Origin: Polynucleobacter sp. CS-Odin-A6
GTDB taxonomy: Bacteria; Pseudomonadota; Gammaproteobacteria; Burkholderiales; Burkholderiaceae
Assembly: GCF_018882095.1 (NCBI RefSeq)
Contig: NZ_JACVPD010000004.1
Span: 62,001-126,000 of the forward strand
Length of the DNA: 64,000 nucleotides
Direction of reading: 5' to 3'
Part shown: piece by piece, positions 44,286 through 53,448 of the stretch
Layout: each line of letters starts with the position of its first letter
Position numbering within the stretch: the stretch's first letter is position 1
Notes under the pieces: generated by a model
Seen by the model: only the letters and a program-made list of their open reading frames with translations
Databases searched by the model: none
What the model was told of the DNA's origin: nothing
Translations under genes and position numbers: made by a program

Positions 44286-44934
44286 TCCTGAGCTTTCTCG
44301 CCCTTGGCCAAAAACACTTGGCGAATCCTTTTTTAATGATTTACACCCCCCCAAGACCCCAGTACAGCGTGAGCCTACTGTCGCTCAATCGATTAGCTTT
44401 TCTCCGGAAAAGATTAAGGGTATTTTAGATAAAGCCTATTTGGATGGCTTTGACCGAGGTATGAAGAGTGGCCATGAAGCGGGTATGAAGTTAGCTAATG
44501 AAAAGTTAGCGGTAGAGCAAGCGGCATTAATTGGCTTAATGAATGGATTTAGTACTAGCGCTAAAGATAAAAGTCAGACTTTATGTCATGATGTTTTAGC
44601 ACTTGCGTTAGACATTGCTAAGGCAATGCTGAAAGAACAACTCAAGGTTAACCAAGCCACTGTATTGCCCATCTTACAACACGCTACCAATGGTCTGATC
44701 GATGCCCAAGACCCAATATCTTTGAGCTTACATCCAGATGATGCCCATATTGTGCGGCAGTATTTACAGTCCAAACTACATGATTGGAGCATTCAAGAAG
44801 ATGCCCAAATTGAGCGCGGTGGTTGTTTAATCGAGACATCCGGCAATACTATAGACGCTACTAATGCGAATCGTTGGCGTTTGCTTTGTGATGCGCTCGG
44901 TCAAAACAATGCATGGCTAGAGGAGGGGACATGA
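44278..44934 (+). CDS. fliH: Flagellar assembly protein FliH
   Basis: A 218-residue FliH, which binds and regulates the FliI ATPase. I chose ATG 44278 (overlap ATGTCTAA with fliG) because GGTGGAGG lies 7 bases upstream; an in-frame GTG at 44263 is less likely. A Gly/Met-rich helix ([20 protein letters not shown]) shows the GxxxG repeats typical of FliH. The C-terminal domain is conserved ([20 protein letters not shown]). It shares ATGA with fliI. Confidence 0.93.
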   Translation: MSNPELSRPWPKTLGESFFNDLHPPKTPVQREPTVAQSISFSPEKIKGILDKAYLDGFDRGMKSGHEAGMKLANEKLAVEQAALIGLMNGFSTSAKDKSQTLCHDVLALALDIAKAMLKEQLKVNQATVLPILQHATNGLIDAQDPISLSLHPDDAHIVRQYLQSKLHDWSIQEDAQIERGGCLIETSGNTIDATNANRWRLLCDALGQNNAWLEEGT

Positions 44935-46394
44935 CTCTCACTTCACAAGCTGACCTTGCTGATATGAATTTGCCTTTAATGAATCTAGATGGCTATCTTG
45001 ATAACTATTTGCGTAATTGTTCAGGAGTACTGTCGACGCTAGATAATCTTGAAGTAGCTGGGCATGTAAATAAGGTAACTGGTTTAGTAATTGAAGCAGG
45101 TGGAATTAATCTGCCCATTGGGAGTATTTGTCTAATACCCATGGCCGATGGTCAGCAGGTTGAGGCAGAAGTGGTTGGCTTTGATCATGGGCGTTTATTT
45201 TTAATGCCCCAAAGTGATATTGAAGGTATCGCTCCTGAGGCAAAGGTCATTCTCAAATCGATTCCAGTTCGTCATTCAGAGTTGCATCAACCCTTTGAAC
45301 TAAAAACTTCTGCATTGAATAAAAATATCGGTAAAGTTACCCAGCTCCCGGTTGGTGAACACCTTTTGGGTCGAGTTCTAGATGCCAGTGGAGTGCCTTT
45401 AGATAATCTAGGCCCTCTTCAGACCGAGCACTTTTCTCCCCTACAGTCTCCACCCATCAATCCATTGAAGCGCGCTCCGATTGATACAATTTTGGATGTA
45501 GGTGTTAAAGCTATCAATGGATTATTGACCGTAGGGCGCGGCCAGCGCATGGGTTTGTTTGCTGGTTCTGGAGTTGGTAAAAGCGTCCTTTTAGGAATGA
45601 TGGCTCGTTATACTGATGCCGACGTGATTGTGGTTGGCCTGATTGGCGAGCGTGGTCGTGAAGTGAAAGAGTTTATTGAAAACATCCTTGGCCCCGTTGG
45701 ATTAGCCCGCTCAGTCATTGTGGCTGCACCGGCTGATGCTTCACCTTTGATGCGTTTACAAGGCGCTAATTATTCGGCAACCATTGCAGAGCACTTTCGC
45801 GAACAAGGAAAGCATGTTTTGCTGATCATGGATTCGTTAACACGTTTTGCGATGGCGCAACGTGAGATCGCACTTGCATTGGGTGAGCCTCCCGCTACAA
45901 AAGGTTACCCACCTTCGGTCTTTGCAAAATTACCAAAATTAGTAGAGCGCGCTGGCAATAGTGACGTTGGCGGCGGCTCCATTACTGCTTTTTATACTGT
46001 ATTAACAGAAGGTGACGATCAGCAAGATCCAATAGCTGATGCCGCTAGAGCAATCTTAGACGGCCACATTGTACTTGATCGCACACTGGCAGAGGCGGGA
46101 CATTATCCTGCAATTGATATTGAGCAATCTATTAGCCGCGTCATGAATAGTATTGTTGGCCAAGAGCATCAACAAGCTGCTCGTAAGTTAAAACAGTTGA
46201 GCTCAAAATATACTCGCAATCAAGATCTCATCAATGTGGGCGCCTATGTAACTGGTTCTGATGCTGTATTAGATGAAGCAATTAATAAGCGGCAGTTAAT
46301 TGAAGCCTTCTTGCAGCAAGACTTTTCTGATCAGGTGAATGCTCAATCCACTATTAGCCAATTAAGTCAGCTTATATCTGGTGTTAAAGAATAA
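44931..46394 (+). CDS. fliI: Flagellum-specific ATPase FliI
   Basis: A 487-residue ATPase of the flagellar type III export apparatus. ATG 44931 overlaps the fliH stop (ATGA) and follows GAGGAGG; the in-frame ATG at 44913 lies inside fliH and lacks a ribosome site. Walker A is [17 protein letters not shown], then [15 protein letters not shown] and [20 protein letters not shown] (Walker B). [13 protein letters not shown] is a further FliI mark. Length is slightly above the usual 440-460 residues because of the N-terminus. Confidence 0.96.
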   Translation: MTLTSQADLADMNLPLMNLDGYLDNYLRNCSGVLSTLDNLEVAGHVNKVTGLVIEAGGINLPIGSICLIPMADGQQVEAEVVGFDHGRLFLMPQSDIEGIAPEAKVILKSIPVRHSELHQPFELKTSALNKNIGKVTQLPVGEHLLGRVLDASGVPLDNLGPLQTEHFSPLQSPPINPLKRAPIDTILDVGVKAINGLLTVGRGQRMGLFAGSGVGKSVLLGMMARYTDADVIVVGLIGERGREVKEFIENILGPVGLARSVIVAAPADASPLMRLQGANYSATIAEHFREQGKHVLLIMDSLTRFAMAQREIALALGEPPATKGYPPSVFAKLPKLVERAGNSDVGGGSITAFYTVLTEGDDQQDPIADAARAILDGHIVLDRTLAEAGHYPAIDIEQSISRVMNSIVGQEHQQAARKLKQLSSKYTRNQDLINVGAYVTGSDAVLDEAINKRQLIEAFLQQDFSDQVNAQSTISQLSQLISGVKE

Positions 46395-46846
46395 TGTCTA
46401 ATTCTCTAAACGTCATGAACACGCTTTTAGGGATTGCAAAGCGCAATCTCGATAGAGCTGCCGAGTCCTTGGGAAAAGCAAATCAGGATGTTACCGACGC
46501 TCAAGAGCAGCAAAAGCGATTACAAGTGTTTCGTGAAGAATATATTACGCAACGTAAATCAATTTCCTTAGAGGGAATTACAGCAACAGATTTAAAAAAT
46601 TATGAGTTGTTCTTAAAGGGTATTGATAAAGCAATTGTGGGTCAAGATAGCGTTATTCATCAATATATAGAAATTGCTAAACACCATACCAAGCATTGGC
46701 AAGCCTGCCAAACAAAAAAAAGATCTTATGAAGTCATTATTGACAGAAATACACAGCAGATCCAAAAATTGAGTAACAGGCGCGACCAAAAACTCATGGA
46801 TGAATTTAGTAGTAATCAGCGCCGGTTCTTAATGGCAAAATCCTAA
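46394..46846 (+). CDS. fliJ: Flagellar export chaperone FliJ
   Basis: A 150-residue, almost wholly coiled-coil protein in the fliJ position after fliI, with a one-base overlap (TAATG). FliJ sits in the centre of the FliI ring and carries export chaperones. Charged heptads (NQDVTDAQEQQKRLQVFREE) support the coiled coil. Sequence of FliJ is poorly conserved, so position and size carry most of the weight. Confidence 0.88.
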   Translation: MSNSLNVMNTLLGIAKRNLDRAAESLGKANQDVTDAQEQQKRLQVFREEYITQRKSISLEGITATDLKNYELFLKGIDKAIVGQDSVIHQYIEIAKHHTKHWQACQTKKRSYEVIIDRNTQQIQKLSNRRDQKLMDEFSSNQRRFLMAKS

Positions 46847-46851
46847 TTAGG

Positions 46852-48000
46852 ATGATGAATATGAATATTGATGTTAAAGCCCAAGCCCAATCCTTGCTCA
46901 ATATGAATGTTGCACAAGAGCCTACGCTATCTTCAAGCCAATCTACTGGGATCGCCAATGCACCGATATTTGGTCAAATGCTTTCTACCCAGGTCAAGGT
47001 TTTACAGGTGCAAGATGCAAAAAATACCGTAGATACTGCCCAACTCTTATCGCCTAAATTCGAGCATGCTAGTAAAACAGAAGCAAAGGCTAAAAGTCAT
47101 GCCGCAAATCATCCGGGACAGGCCCATCATTTAGGTGAGTGGGTTAATCTTGGCGGATCAAATCTTACCGCTAGGACTCAACTGTCAGTTAACATTCAAA
47201 ATCTTCACCCTGGCTCGCATGCTGAGTTTGCTTTTGCTAAGTTGGCTGAAATGCAAGCACAAGCAAAAAATATGCGTTTATTTTCCAATGATGCTTTATC
47301 CAATAGTTCAAATTCTGATGTAAAGGCCGAGTTTTCAATGCCTCATACTCGCTTGCCAAATACCATGGGGGTATTAGGAAAAACAGGACTTTTGGGGGAT
47401 TCAGAAAAAGAAGCGAATCATTCTAAAATTGCTCCTAATCCTGATTCAGAAGTAATCACTGCAGTAGGAGTTACTGGGATAGAGCATCAAAGTCAAGAGC
47501 AGAATGGGCAAGGTCATGGAGATCATCCCGAGGCAGACCTGGGGTCTGCGCAACTACGCACCAATACCATGCAAGGACAAATTCATGCCTCTTTTGGGTC
47601 GCTTCAGTGGAGCGAAGAAATCAGTCAAAAGTTAGTATTGATGATTGATGCTAATATGCATAGTGCAGTTTTAAACCTGAATCCTGAGAATCTTGGCCCC
47701 TTAAAAATTGTTATTTCTGTGCAAGACCATTTGGTAAATTCAACCTTTATTTCTAATAATGAAGAAGTCCGTCAAGTATTGCGGGACGGTGTAGAAACTC
47801 TTCGTGCTTCGATGAAGGAATCTGGTCTTGATCTGATTCAGGCAGATGTTCGCTCCGGGAAGAGTTTTCAGCAAAGTCAAGAGCAGGTTTTAGCAACCTT
47901 GCTACCTGAAGATCAAGTTGAGCTTGCTCAGGCTCTCAGTAATCAAAGTCAGGAAGCCCGAACATTGCTTTCTGATGGAACGGTAAACGTTTTTGTTTAA
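46852..48000 (+). CDS. fliK: Flagellar hook-length control protein FliK
   Basis: A 382-residue FliK, the secreted ruler that stops hook growth and switches export to filament proteins. The first 250 residues are low-complexity and hydrophilic. The C-terminal Flg_hook domain is clear: LVLMIDANMHSAVLNLNPEN, LGPLKIVISVQDHLVNSTFI and TLRASMKESGLDLIQADVRS. It begins 5 bases after fliJ. A second FliK-like protein at 28812 lacks this long ruler region. Confidence 0.92.
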   Translation: MMNMNIDVKAQAQSLLNMNVAQEPTLSSSQSTGIANAPIFGQMLSTQVKVLQVQDAKNTVDTAQLLSPKFEHASKTEAKAKSHAANHPGQAHHLGEWVNLGGSNLTARTQLSVNIQNLHPGSHAEFAFAKLAEMQAQAKNMRLFSNDALSNSSNSDVKAEFSMPHTRLPNTMGVLGKTGLLGDSEKEANHSKIAPNPDSEVITAVGVTGIEHQSQEQNGQGHGDHPEADLGSAQLRTNTMQGQIHASFGSLQWSEEISQKLVLMIDANMHSAVLNLNPENLGPLKIVISVQDHLVNSTFISNNEEVRQVLRDGVETLRASMKESGLDLIQADVRSGKSFQQSQEQVLATLLPEDQVELAQALSNQSQEARTLLSDGTVNVFV

Positions 48001-48018
48001 GCCCATATTTATATAAAC

Positions 48019-48363
48019 ATGTATCAACTCATCTACGTCAGCTCCTCTACAGAGACCTTTACCCGGGAAAAGTTCTTGGATTTAGCCTTCGTAATGAGCA
48101 GCCAGAATACCAAAATTGGCATTACTGGAATGTTGGTATTTAAGGATGGTAATTTTATGGAAGTCTTGGAAGGGGAGGAATCTGCAGTCAAAGAGCTCTT
48201 TAGCAAAATCCATGTTGATCCTCGGCACACCTTAGTTAGTGTCATTCAAGAGGGCGATATCAGTGCCCGTGAATACTCCAGTTGGGCCATGACTTTTTAT
48301 AATTCTGCAACAGAGCAATATGAACATGTTGGTTCTCCAATACAGTGGAAGGACAATTCATGA
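48019..48363 (+). CDS. BLUF-domain protein with Glu at the flavin-switch Gln
   Basis: A 114-residue single-domain BLUF (FAD blue-light sensor). Y6 (LIYVSSS), N30 (SQNTKIGITGML), W89 and M91 (YSSWAMTF) match the spacing of Y8, N32, W91 and M93 in the well-studied cyanobacterial PixD. The position of its essential Gln50 is E48 here: GNFMEVLEGEE instead of the usual F-x-Q-x-L-E-G (codon GAA). That Gln normally flips or tautomerises on light, so photochemistry may be lost or changed. It lies 18 bases after fliK inside the fli operon, with a weak ribosome site; a role in light-dependent motility is inference. Confidence 0.9.
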   Translation: MYQLIYVSSSTETFTREKFLDLAFVMSSQNTKIGITGMLVFKDGNFMEVLEGEESAVKELFSKIHVDPRHTLVSVIQEGDISAREYSSWAMTFYNSATEQYEHVGSPIQWKDNS

Positions 48364-48397
48364 GCCCATTTGTAAGAATTGGGGGCAAAATCTCCCT

Positions 48398-48414
48398 TTA
48401 TTCCCCTAATTGAA
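48398..48414 (+). promoter_or_regulatory. Shared upstream 17-mer, copy C
   Basis: TTATTCCCCTAATTGAA, 27 bases before the start at 48442. Related copies lie at 26200 and 41510. Confidence 0.35.
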
Positions 48415-48441
48415 ATCCTTTCTGACCTATAAAATCAATCG

Positions 48442-48852
48442 ATGAGTATCAGTAATTTATCCCATTCTCTCGCCTCAAGCCAGGTCACAAGCGACTCTAG
48501 TGTTCGTTTGAGTAAGCTTGAGGACCAAAAAAAATCCACACCGGAGGCTTCTCAGTCAAGCTTTTTGGGTGATTTGAGTAGTTTTTTAGGTAACGCTATT
48601 TCCGGCGGCTTAACTGTAGCCTCTGTTGCGGGCTCCTTAGCTATCCCGGGCGTCTCGAAATTGGGTGAGGCTGCTGCCGTGTCATTATTAAATGGGTTTA
48701 TGAGCTCTAAAACACCGAATACCGCTTCTGAGATGGGTTCCCCTTTGGACGCAGTAAGTGGCGACTCCGGTCTCCGAATGATGGCCCAACAAGTCTATCA
48801 ATATAATCAATTGATTTCATCCCCGGGCGCTAGGTTTCTCGCTACCGCTTAA
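48442..48852 (+). CDS. Hypothetical protein in the fli operon
   Basis: A 136-residue protein I do not recognise. The first 45 residues are Ser-rich and hydrophilic. A Gly/Ala/Ser-rich apolar stretch follows (ISGGLTVASVAGSLAIPGVS), then a helix ending in YQYNQLISS. There is no signal peptide. It sits between the BLUF gene and fliL. An exported flagellar component or regulator is possible, but nothing shows it. Confidence 0.6.
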   Translation: MSISNLSHSLASSQVTSDSSVRLSKLEDQKKSTPEASQSSFLGDLSSFLGNAISGGLTVASVAGSLAIPGVSKLGEAAAVSLLNGFMSSKTPNTASEMGSPLDAVSGDSGLRMMAQQVYQYNQLISSPGARFLATA

Positions 48853-49020
48853 GAGCTCAAGCCTCTTAGCAAAAGAGGTTTAAGGCTATCAAAATCCTTT
48901 TTTTGTATACAGCAGTAAAAATCTAAACCCTTGTTTAGGGGGTGTTTCCCCCTCTTTTCTGAGTATCTGCGGTCATAATTAGGCTCCATAATTATTCATA
49001 ATTTCACTATGGAGCCCTAA

Positions 49021-49515
49021 ATGGCAATTGCACCTTCAGAAGACAGGCCGGTTAAACCTAAATCTAAAAAAATGCTCTTCATCATTTTAGGAGCACTTCT
49101 AGCCTTGGGATTAGGCGGCGGAGCAGCCTACTATTTTTTGGTAGTCAAGGCAGGTGATAAATCTACAGAAGCCTCAAAACCAAAGGTTCCTGAGGTTCAG
49201 ATATTTGTTCCATTGGAAATCTTTACTGTCAATTTACGTCCTGAAGCCACCGAGCCTCAGCAGTATCTCCAGACAATGATCAATTTACAAGTATCTTCTG
49301 AAGAGGCTGCAGTTGCCTTAAAGGGGCGCATGCCGGAGCTACGAAATCGTATCTTATTCATCTTGACCAATAAAAAAGCTTCCGAAATTACCTCTATAGA
49401 AGGTAAAAACGCCCTCATTACAGAAATCACCGAGCAAGTACAAAAGCCCTTCAGCGGTAGTGAGGCTGAGCAAAAAGTTACTGGCGTCTATTTCACCTCT
49501 TTCATTATTCAGTAA
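49021..49515 (+). CDS. fliL: Flagellar basal body-associated protein FliL
   Basis: A 164-residue FliL, an inner-membrane protein beside the stator. It has a short basic N-terminus (KPKSKK), one membrane helix (MLFIILGALLALGLGGGAAY), then the periplasmic domain with FVPLEIFTVNLRPE and the final VTGVYFTSFIIQ. It starts the fliLMNOPQR block, 14 bases before fliM. The gap upstream of it (48853-49020) is 168 bases long. Confidence 0.94.
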   Translation: MAIAPSEDRPVKPKSKKMLFIILGALLALGLGGGAAYYFLVVKAGDKSTEASKPKVPEVQIFVPLEIFTVNLRPEATEPQQYLQTMINLQVSSEEAAVALKGRMPELRNRILFILTNKKASEITSIEGKNALITEITEQVQKPFSGSEAEQKVTGVYFTSFIIQ

Positions 49516-49529
49516 TTCCAGAGCAAATC

Positions 49530-50546
49530 ATGGCAGATGACAATCTCACCGATACTGAACTGAACGAACTGTTAAAGGACGTCGAAGTAACGGAAGAACA
49601 GCAAAAAGCTTCAACACAGCAGCAAGGTCGTGAAGAGAAAGTGCACTCTTACAGAGTAGGGGCTCAAGAGCGCATCGTTCGCGGGCGTATGCCTGCAATT
49701 GAAACTATCCATGAAAGATTTATTCGTTTATTTCGAATTACTATGTCGAGTCTTTTAGGGGCTCTAACAGAAATTAAGGTAAGTCCAACTACTACATGTA
49801 AATATAGTGAAATCTTATCCAAACATAGTCAGCCTACCAATATCAATACAGTGAAGTTCAAGCCCCTTCGCGGCACAGGCTTGATTGTGATGGATCCTGA
49901 TTTGGTTCTTTATGTTGTCGATAATCTGTTTGGTGGTGGTAGTCGTTTTCCAGTAACAATTGAGGGGCGAGAATTTACTGGTACTGAGCTCAGAATTGTT
50001 GAGCGTATATTGAAACTCTTCTTTACTTCTTACGAAGAAGCCTGGGCACCCATACATCCGATTGAATGTGAGCATGTCGGCTCCGAAATGAATTTGACGT
50101 TTGTCAACATCGCCATGTCCAGTGAGTTGATGTCAATAACGACATTTACGCTTACTATCAGCGATAAATCCTATGAGATTGATTTGTGCTTGCCATATAT
50201 GATGCTCGAGCCAATCATTGATCTTTTGACCTCTCAAATGCAAGGTGCTATTCAAGAGCTTGACGATGCTTGGTCGCACGCATTAACCAGTCAAGTAGAG
50301 CTTGTAGATATAGAGCTGGTAGCGAGTTTAGGGAAGAAAAATCTACTAATGGAAGAGATTATTGCTTTAAAGGCAGGAGATACGATCCCCTTAATTTTTT
50401 CTTCAGAAATTCCAGTGACAGTCAATAATGTCCCAGTACTGTCATGTCGTTATGGAATTTTTAATAACCAATATGCACTGCGCGTGGAAAAGCTTTTAAG
50501 GCCAGATGCATCTGAATACACCAAAGGAGCCCATGATGGCAGATGA
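49530..50546 (+). CDS. fliM: Flagellar motor switch protein FliM
   Basis: A 338-residue FliM, the CheY-P-binding subunit of the switch. The N-terminal peptide (LTDTELNELLKDVE) is somewhat different from the usual LSQ-EIDALL CheY-binding motif but equivalent in position. The middle domain has PAIETIHERFIRLFR and FKPLRGTGLIVMDPDLVLYV, then VDNLFGGGSRFPV, and the C-terminal SPOA domain closes it. Its end overlaps fliN by 11 bases. Confidence 0.96.
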   Translation: MADDNLTDTELNELLKDVEVTEEQQKASTQQQGREEKVHSYRVGAQERIVRGRMPAIETIHERFIRLFRITMSSLLGALTEIKVSPTTTCKYSEILSKHSQPTNINTVKFKPLRGTGLIVMDPDLVLYVVDNLFGGGSRFPVTIEGREFTGTELRIVERILKLFFTSYEEAWAPIHPIECEHVGSEMNLTFVNIAMSSELMSITTFTLTISDKSYEIDLCLPYMMLEPIIDLLTSQMQGAIQELDDAWSHALTSQVELVDIELVASLGKKNLLMEEIIALKAGDTIPLIFSSEIPVTVNNVPVLSCRYGIFNNQYALRVEKLLRPDASEYTKGAHDGR

Positions 50547-50904
50547 AATTGAATCTAGCAACCTAGAGCAAGAAGCCGTGCAAGCCGCGGGATCAGAAGT
50601 TTTTCGTGAGCTTGATGATGGCTCTAAGACGCAGGAGCATGAAAAAGACTTAGATTTTATTCGCGATATTCCGGTCCAGTTGTCAGTAGAGTTGGGTCGA
50701 ACCAAGATTTCAATTAAAAATCTGTTGCAATTAGCTCAAGGGTCTATTGTCGAGCTTGATGCTGCTGCTGGAGACTTAATGGATATCCTGGTAAATGGAA
50801 CGATGATTGCAAAGGGTGAGGTTGTGATTGTCAATGAAAAATTTGGCATTCGACTAACTGAAATTATTACCCCGGTAGAACGTATTCGCAAACTTAATAA
50901 ATAA
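50536..50904 (+). CDS. fliN: Flagellar motor switch protein FliN
   Basis: A 122-residue FliN. ATG 50536 has AAGGAG 6 bases upstream; an ATG one codon earlier (50533) and one at 50506, inside fliM, are less well placed. The SPOA domain is typical: IPVQLSVELGRTKISIKNLL, then LAQGSIVELDAAAGDLMDIL and RLTEIITPVERIRKL. It begins inside the last bases of fliM, so the two are coupled. Confidence 0.95.
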   Translation: MADEIESSNLEQEAVQAAGSEVFRELDDGSKTQEHEKDLDFIRDIPVQLSVELGRTKISIKNLLQLAQGSIVELDAAAGDLMDILVNGTMIAKGEVVIVNEKFGIRLTEIITPVERIRKLNK

Positions 50905-50928
50905 GTCAAATAGATTCTTTAATTACTT

Positions 50929-51498
50929 ATGTTCAATTTACGCCACCTCTTTTTGATCATTAGCCTTTTCTTTTCGGAAATGGCTATTGCTCAGATCACC
51001 CGTGTACCAGAGGCTGAGGGTGGACCTTTTAGGGTAATTCTTGGCTTGATCTTGGTATTGGCTCTGATTGCCATTTTGGCCTGGGTAATGAAAAAATTTA
51101 ATCATGCCAAAATTGGTAATCAGTCGGTTGCCAAAATCGTGGGCGGCGTGAGTGTTGGTTCGCGTGAGCGTGTAGTTGTTGTTGAAATTGGGGGGCATTG
51201 GGTAGTTGTCGGAGTAGCATCTGGACAGGTGACTAGTCTTGCCAACTTCAATATCGCCGATTTAGATTTTGGCGAGAATGCCCAAAATGAGCCTGAGTTT
51301 TATGAAGAAAACTCTGGATCCTCCGTAAGTCGCTCTACTAGAGAGAAGCGTGCTTCCGAACCCCGATTTGAATTTAGATCTGAGTTTGATCAGAATCAAA
51401 TACGGGAGGAGCAGGTATTCACTAGCGCCCTTAGCTCTACTAAGGAAAGTAAGTTTAATAAAGAGAATATTAAGCGCATCTTGCGTAAGTTACTTTAA
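50929..51498 (+). CDS. fliO: Flagellar biosynthesis protein FliO
   Basis: A 189-residue protein with a signal-like start ([17 protein letters not shown]), a membrane helix ([20 protein letters not shown]) and a cytoplasmic part with [20 protein letters not shown], the FliO signature. FliO helps FliP assemble into the export gate. The charged tail (about 120-189) is longer than in enteric bacteria. It is 13 bases upstream of fliP. Confidence 0.92.
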   Translation: MFNLRHLFLIISLFFSEMAIAQITRVPEAEGGPFRVILGLILVLALIAILAWVMKKFNHAKIGNQSVAKIVGGVSVGSRERVVVVEIGGHWVVVGVASGQVTSLANFNIADLDFGENAQNEPEFYEENSGSSVSRSTREKRASEPRFEFRSEFDQNQIREEQVFTSALSSTKESKFNKENIKRILRKLL

Positions 51499-51511
51499 GA
51501 CACGGATCGTT

Positions 51512-52303
51512 ATGACTACTCTAAAAATACCTCAAACCACTTCGCCCAATAATAAGATCCTGATTTTAAGTATTTTGCTTGGCTTAGGTTTAGCATGTCT
51601 TTCCATCTCGAGTTTTGCTGCTAACAATTCTTCATTAAATGTGCTTTCTAGCTCAGCAGGTCCTGGCGGAAGTCAAAACTATAGTTTAAGTTTGCAAACT
51701 TTAATTTTGCTCACTTCTTTATCTTTTTTGCCAACAGTATTATTAATGATGACAAGTTTCACTCGTATCATTATTGTTTTATCACTCTTGCGTCAGGCAA
51801 TTGGAGCCCAATCCTCGCCACCAAATCAAATTTTGTTAGGCTTGGCTTTATTTCTCACATTCTTTGTGATGGGCCCGGTTTTCGATCGAGTTTATAACGA
51901 AGCCTATCAGCCGCTTAATGATAATAAAATTACGATGCAGCAAGCCTTAGAAAAAGGCTCTGTTCCAATCAAAGAGTTCATGCTCAAGCAAACTCGTGAA
52001 ACAGATCTAGCCTTGTTTTTAAATATGTCAGGGAAGAAGGTTGCGACACCTGAAGATATTCCGCTTAGCGTCTTAGTGCCGAGCTTTATGACTAGTGAGC
52101 TTAAAACTGGCTTTCAGATTGGCTTTAGTATTTTCATCCCCTTTTTGATCATCGACATGGTGGTTGCCAGCGTATTGATGGCGATGGGTATGATGATGGT
52201 CTCCCCGGCAATTATTTCTTTGCCATTCAAGCTTATGCTGTTTGTGTTGGTAGACGGCTGGCAACTCTTATTAGGCTCTTTAGCAGCCAGTTTTGCTTCT
52301 TAA
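51512..52303 (+). CDS. fliP: Flagellar export gate protein FliP
   Basis: A 263-residue FliP. The start is ATG 51512; the open frame goes further back but runs inside fliO. It has a signal peptide ([19 protein letters not shown]), then [20 protein letters not shown] and [20 protein letters not shown], the best-conserved FliP block, and later [20 protein letters not shown]. FliP forms the core of the FliPQR export gate. fliQ follows by 10 bases. Confidence 0.96.
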   Translation: MTTLKIPQTTSPNNKILILSILLGLGLACLSISSFAANNSSLNVLSSSAGPGGSQNYSLSLQTLILLTSLSFLPTVLLMMTSFTRIIIVLSLLRQAIGAQSSPPNQILLGLALFLTFFVMGPVFDRVYNEAYQPLNDNKITMQQALEKGSVPIKEFMLKQTRETDLALFLNMSGKKVATPEDIPLSVLVPSFMTSELKTGFQIGFSIFIPFLIIDMVVASVLMAMGMMMVSPAIISLPFKLMLFVLVDGWQLLLGSLAASFAS

Positions 52304-52313
52304 GGAATCTATT

Positions 52314-52583
52314 ATGTCCCCAGAATCAGTTATGAATATGGGCCGCCTGGCCATGGAAACCACCATTTTGGTTTCAGCACCCTTATTATTAGTGGCTCTC
52401 ATCGTAGGTCTTGTGGTTTCAATATTTCAGGCTGCTACTCAAATTAATGAAGCAACACTATCTTTTATTCCAAAATTATTAAGTATTTTTGTAACCCTTA
52501 TCATCGTAGGTCCCTGGATGTTATCTGTCCTCGTTACCTATATGCGCGGTATGTTTACGAATTTTTCCTTGCTCATTGGTTAA
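52314..52583 (+). CDS. fliQ: Flagellar export gate protein FliQ
   Basis: An 89-residue, two-helix membrane protein of exact FliQ size. The start is ATG 52314 with an AAGGAA site; an upstream in-frame TTG at 52293 lies inside fliP. Conserved blocks are VVSIFQAATQINEATLSFIP and KLLSIFVTLIIVGPWM. It lies between fliP and fliR as usual. Confidence 0.95.
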   Translation: MSPESVMNMGRLAMETTILVSAPLLLVALIVGLVVSIFQAATQINEATLSFIPKLLSIFVTLIIVGPWMLSVLVTYMRGMFTNFSLLIG

Positions 52584-52643
52584 AGCCTCAATCTAAATTT
52601 GAGTCAATATCGCTACTCTAAAATTGAATTAAATTCCTAAAAG

Positions 52644-53420
52644 ATGTTGATACTCAACAGCGATTTAATCCAAACTTGGGTTGTGAGTATCCTCATTCCG
52701 TTGGTACGCATCCTAGGTTTTGTAGCCATTGCTCCGTTCTTTGGTAATAAGGCTATCTCTATTCCCATTAAGGTATCAATGGGTATTTTTTTAGCTGCGA
52801 TCATTTCTCCTGCAGCACCTGCAATGCCTTTGATTGACGTACTCTCTTTAAATGGAGTCTTGATCTTGACCGAACAAATGCTGATTGGATTTGCAATTGG
52901 CTTTATGGTGCAAATTATTTTTAGTGCAATTGAGTTGGCGGGTCAAGTCAGTGGCATGACTATGGGCTTTGGTTTTGCTACAAGCTATGACCCTCAATCT
53001 GCTGGTACTACGGTTGTGATTGCTGAATTAATGGGTATTTTGGCCTTGCTCGTATTTCTGAGTATGAATGGCCACTTAATTATGATTTCTGCACTTTTAG
53101 AGAGTTTTTACGCCTTCCCAGTTACAGCAGAGCCCAGAATGATCGACGGAATGACTATTGCATTATGGGGGGCAAAACTCTTTAGCATTGCTTTGCAATT
53201 GTCTTTGCCTATTGTGGCTACTCTACTAATTACTAATTTAGCACTTGGTATCTTAACTAAGGCTTCCCCCCAACTCAATATTTTTGGTATTGGTTTTCCA
53301 ATTACGCTAGGTGTTGGATTTCTTGTTGTGATGTTAATGCTGCCCACTATGGCAGCCCCATATCAATTCATCTTAGAGCAGGGTATGTCGGCAAGTAAGA
53401 CCATGCTCAAGTTAAGATAA
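52644..53420 (+). CDS. fliR: Flagellar export gate protein FliR
   Basis: A 258-residue, six-helix FliR. Marks are FVAIAPFFGNKAISIPIKVS near the start, then MTMGFGFATSYDPQSAGTT and LGILTKASPQLNIFGIGFPI. Length is normal; the FlhB fusion seen in some bacteria is not present. It is the last export-gate gene of the fliLMNOPQR block and lies 60 bases after fliQ. Confidence 0.95.
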   Translation: MLILNSDLIQTWVVSILIPLVRILGFVAIAPFFGNKAISIPIKVSMGIFLAAIISPAAPAMPLIDVLSLNGVLILTEQMLIGFAIGFMVQIIFSAIELAGQVSGMTMGFGFATSYDPQSAGTTVVIAELMGILALLVFLSMNGHLIMISALLESFYAFPVTAEPRMIDGMTIALWGAKLFSIALQLSLPIVATLLITNLALGILTKASPQLNIFGIGFPITLGVGFLVVMLMLPTMAAPYQFILEQGMSASKTMLKLR

Positions 53421-53448
53421 GATCTCAAGCAATCAGAGACTTTGAAAT

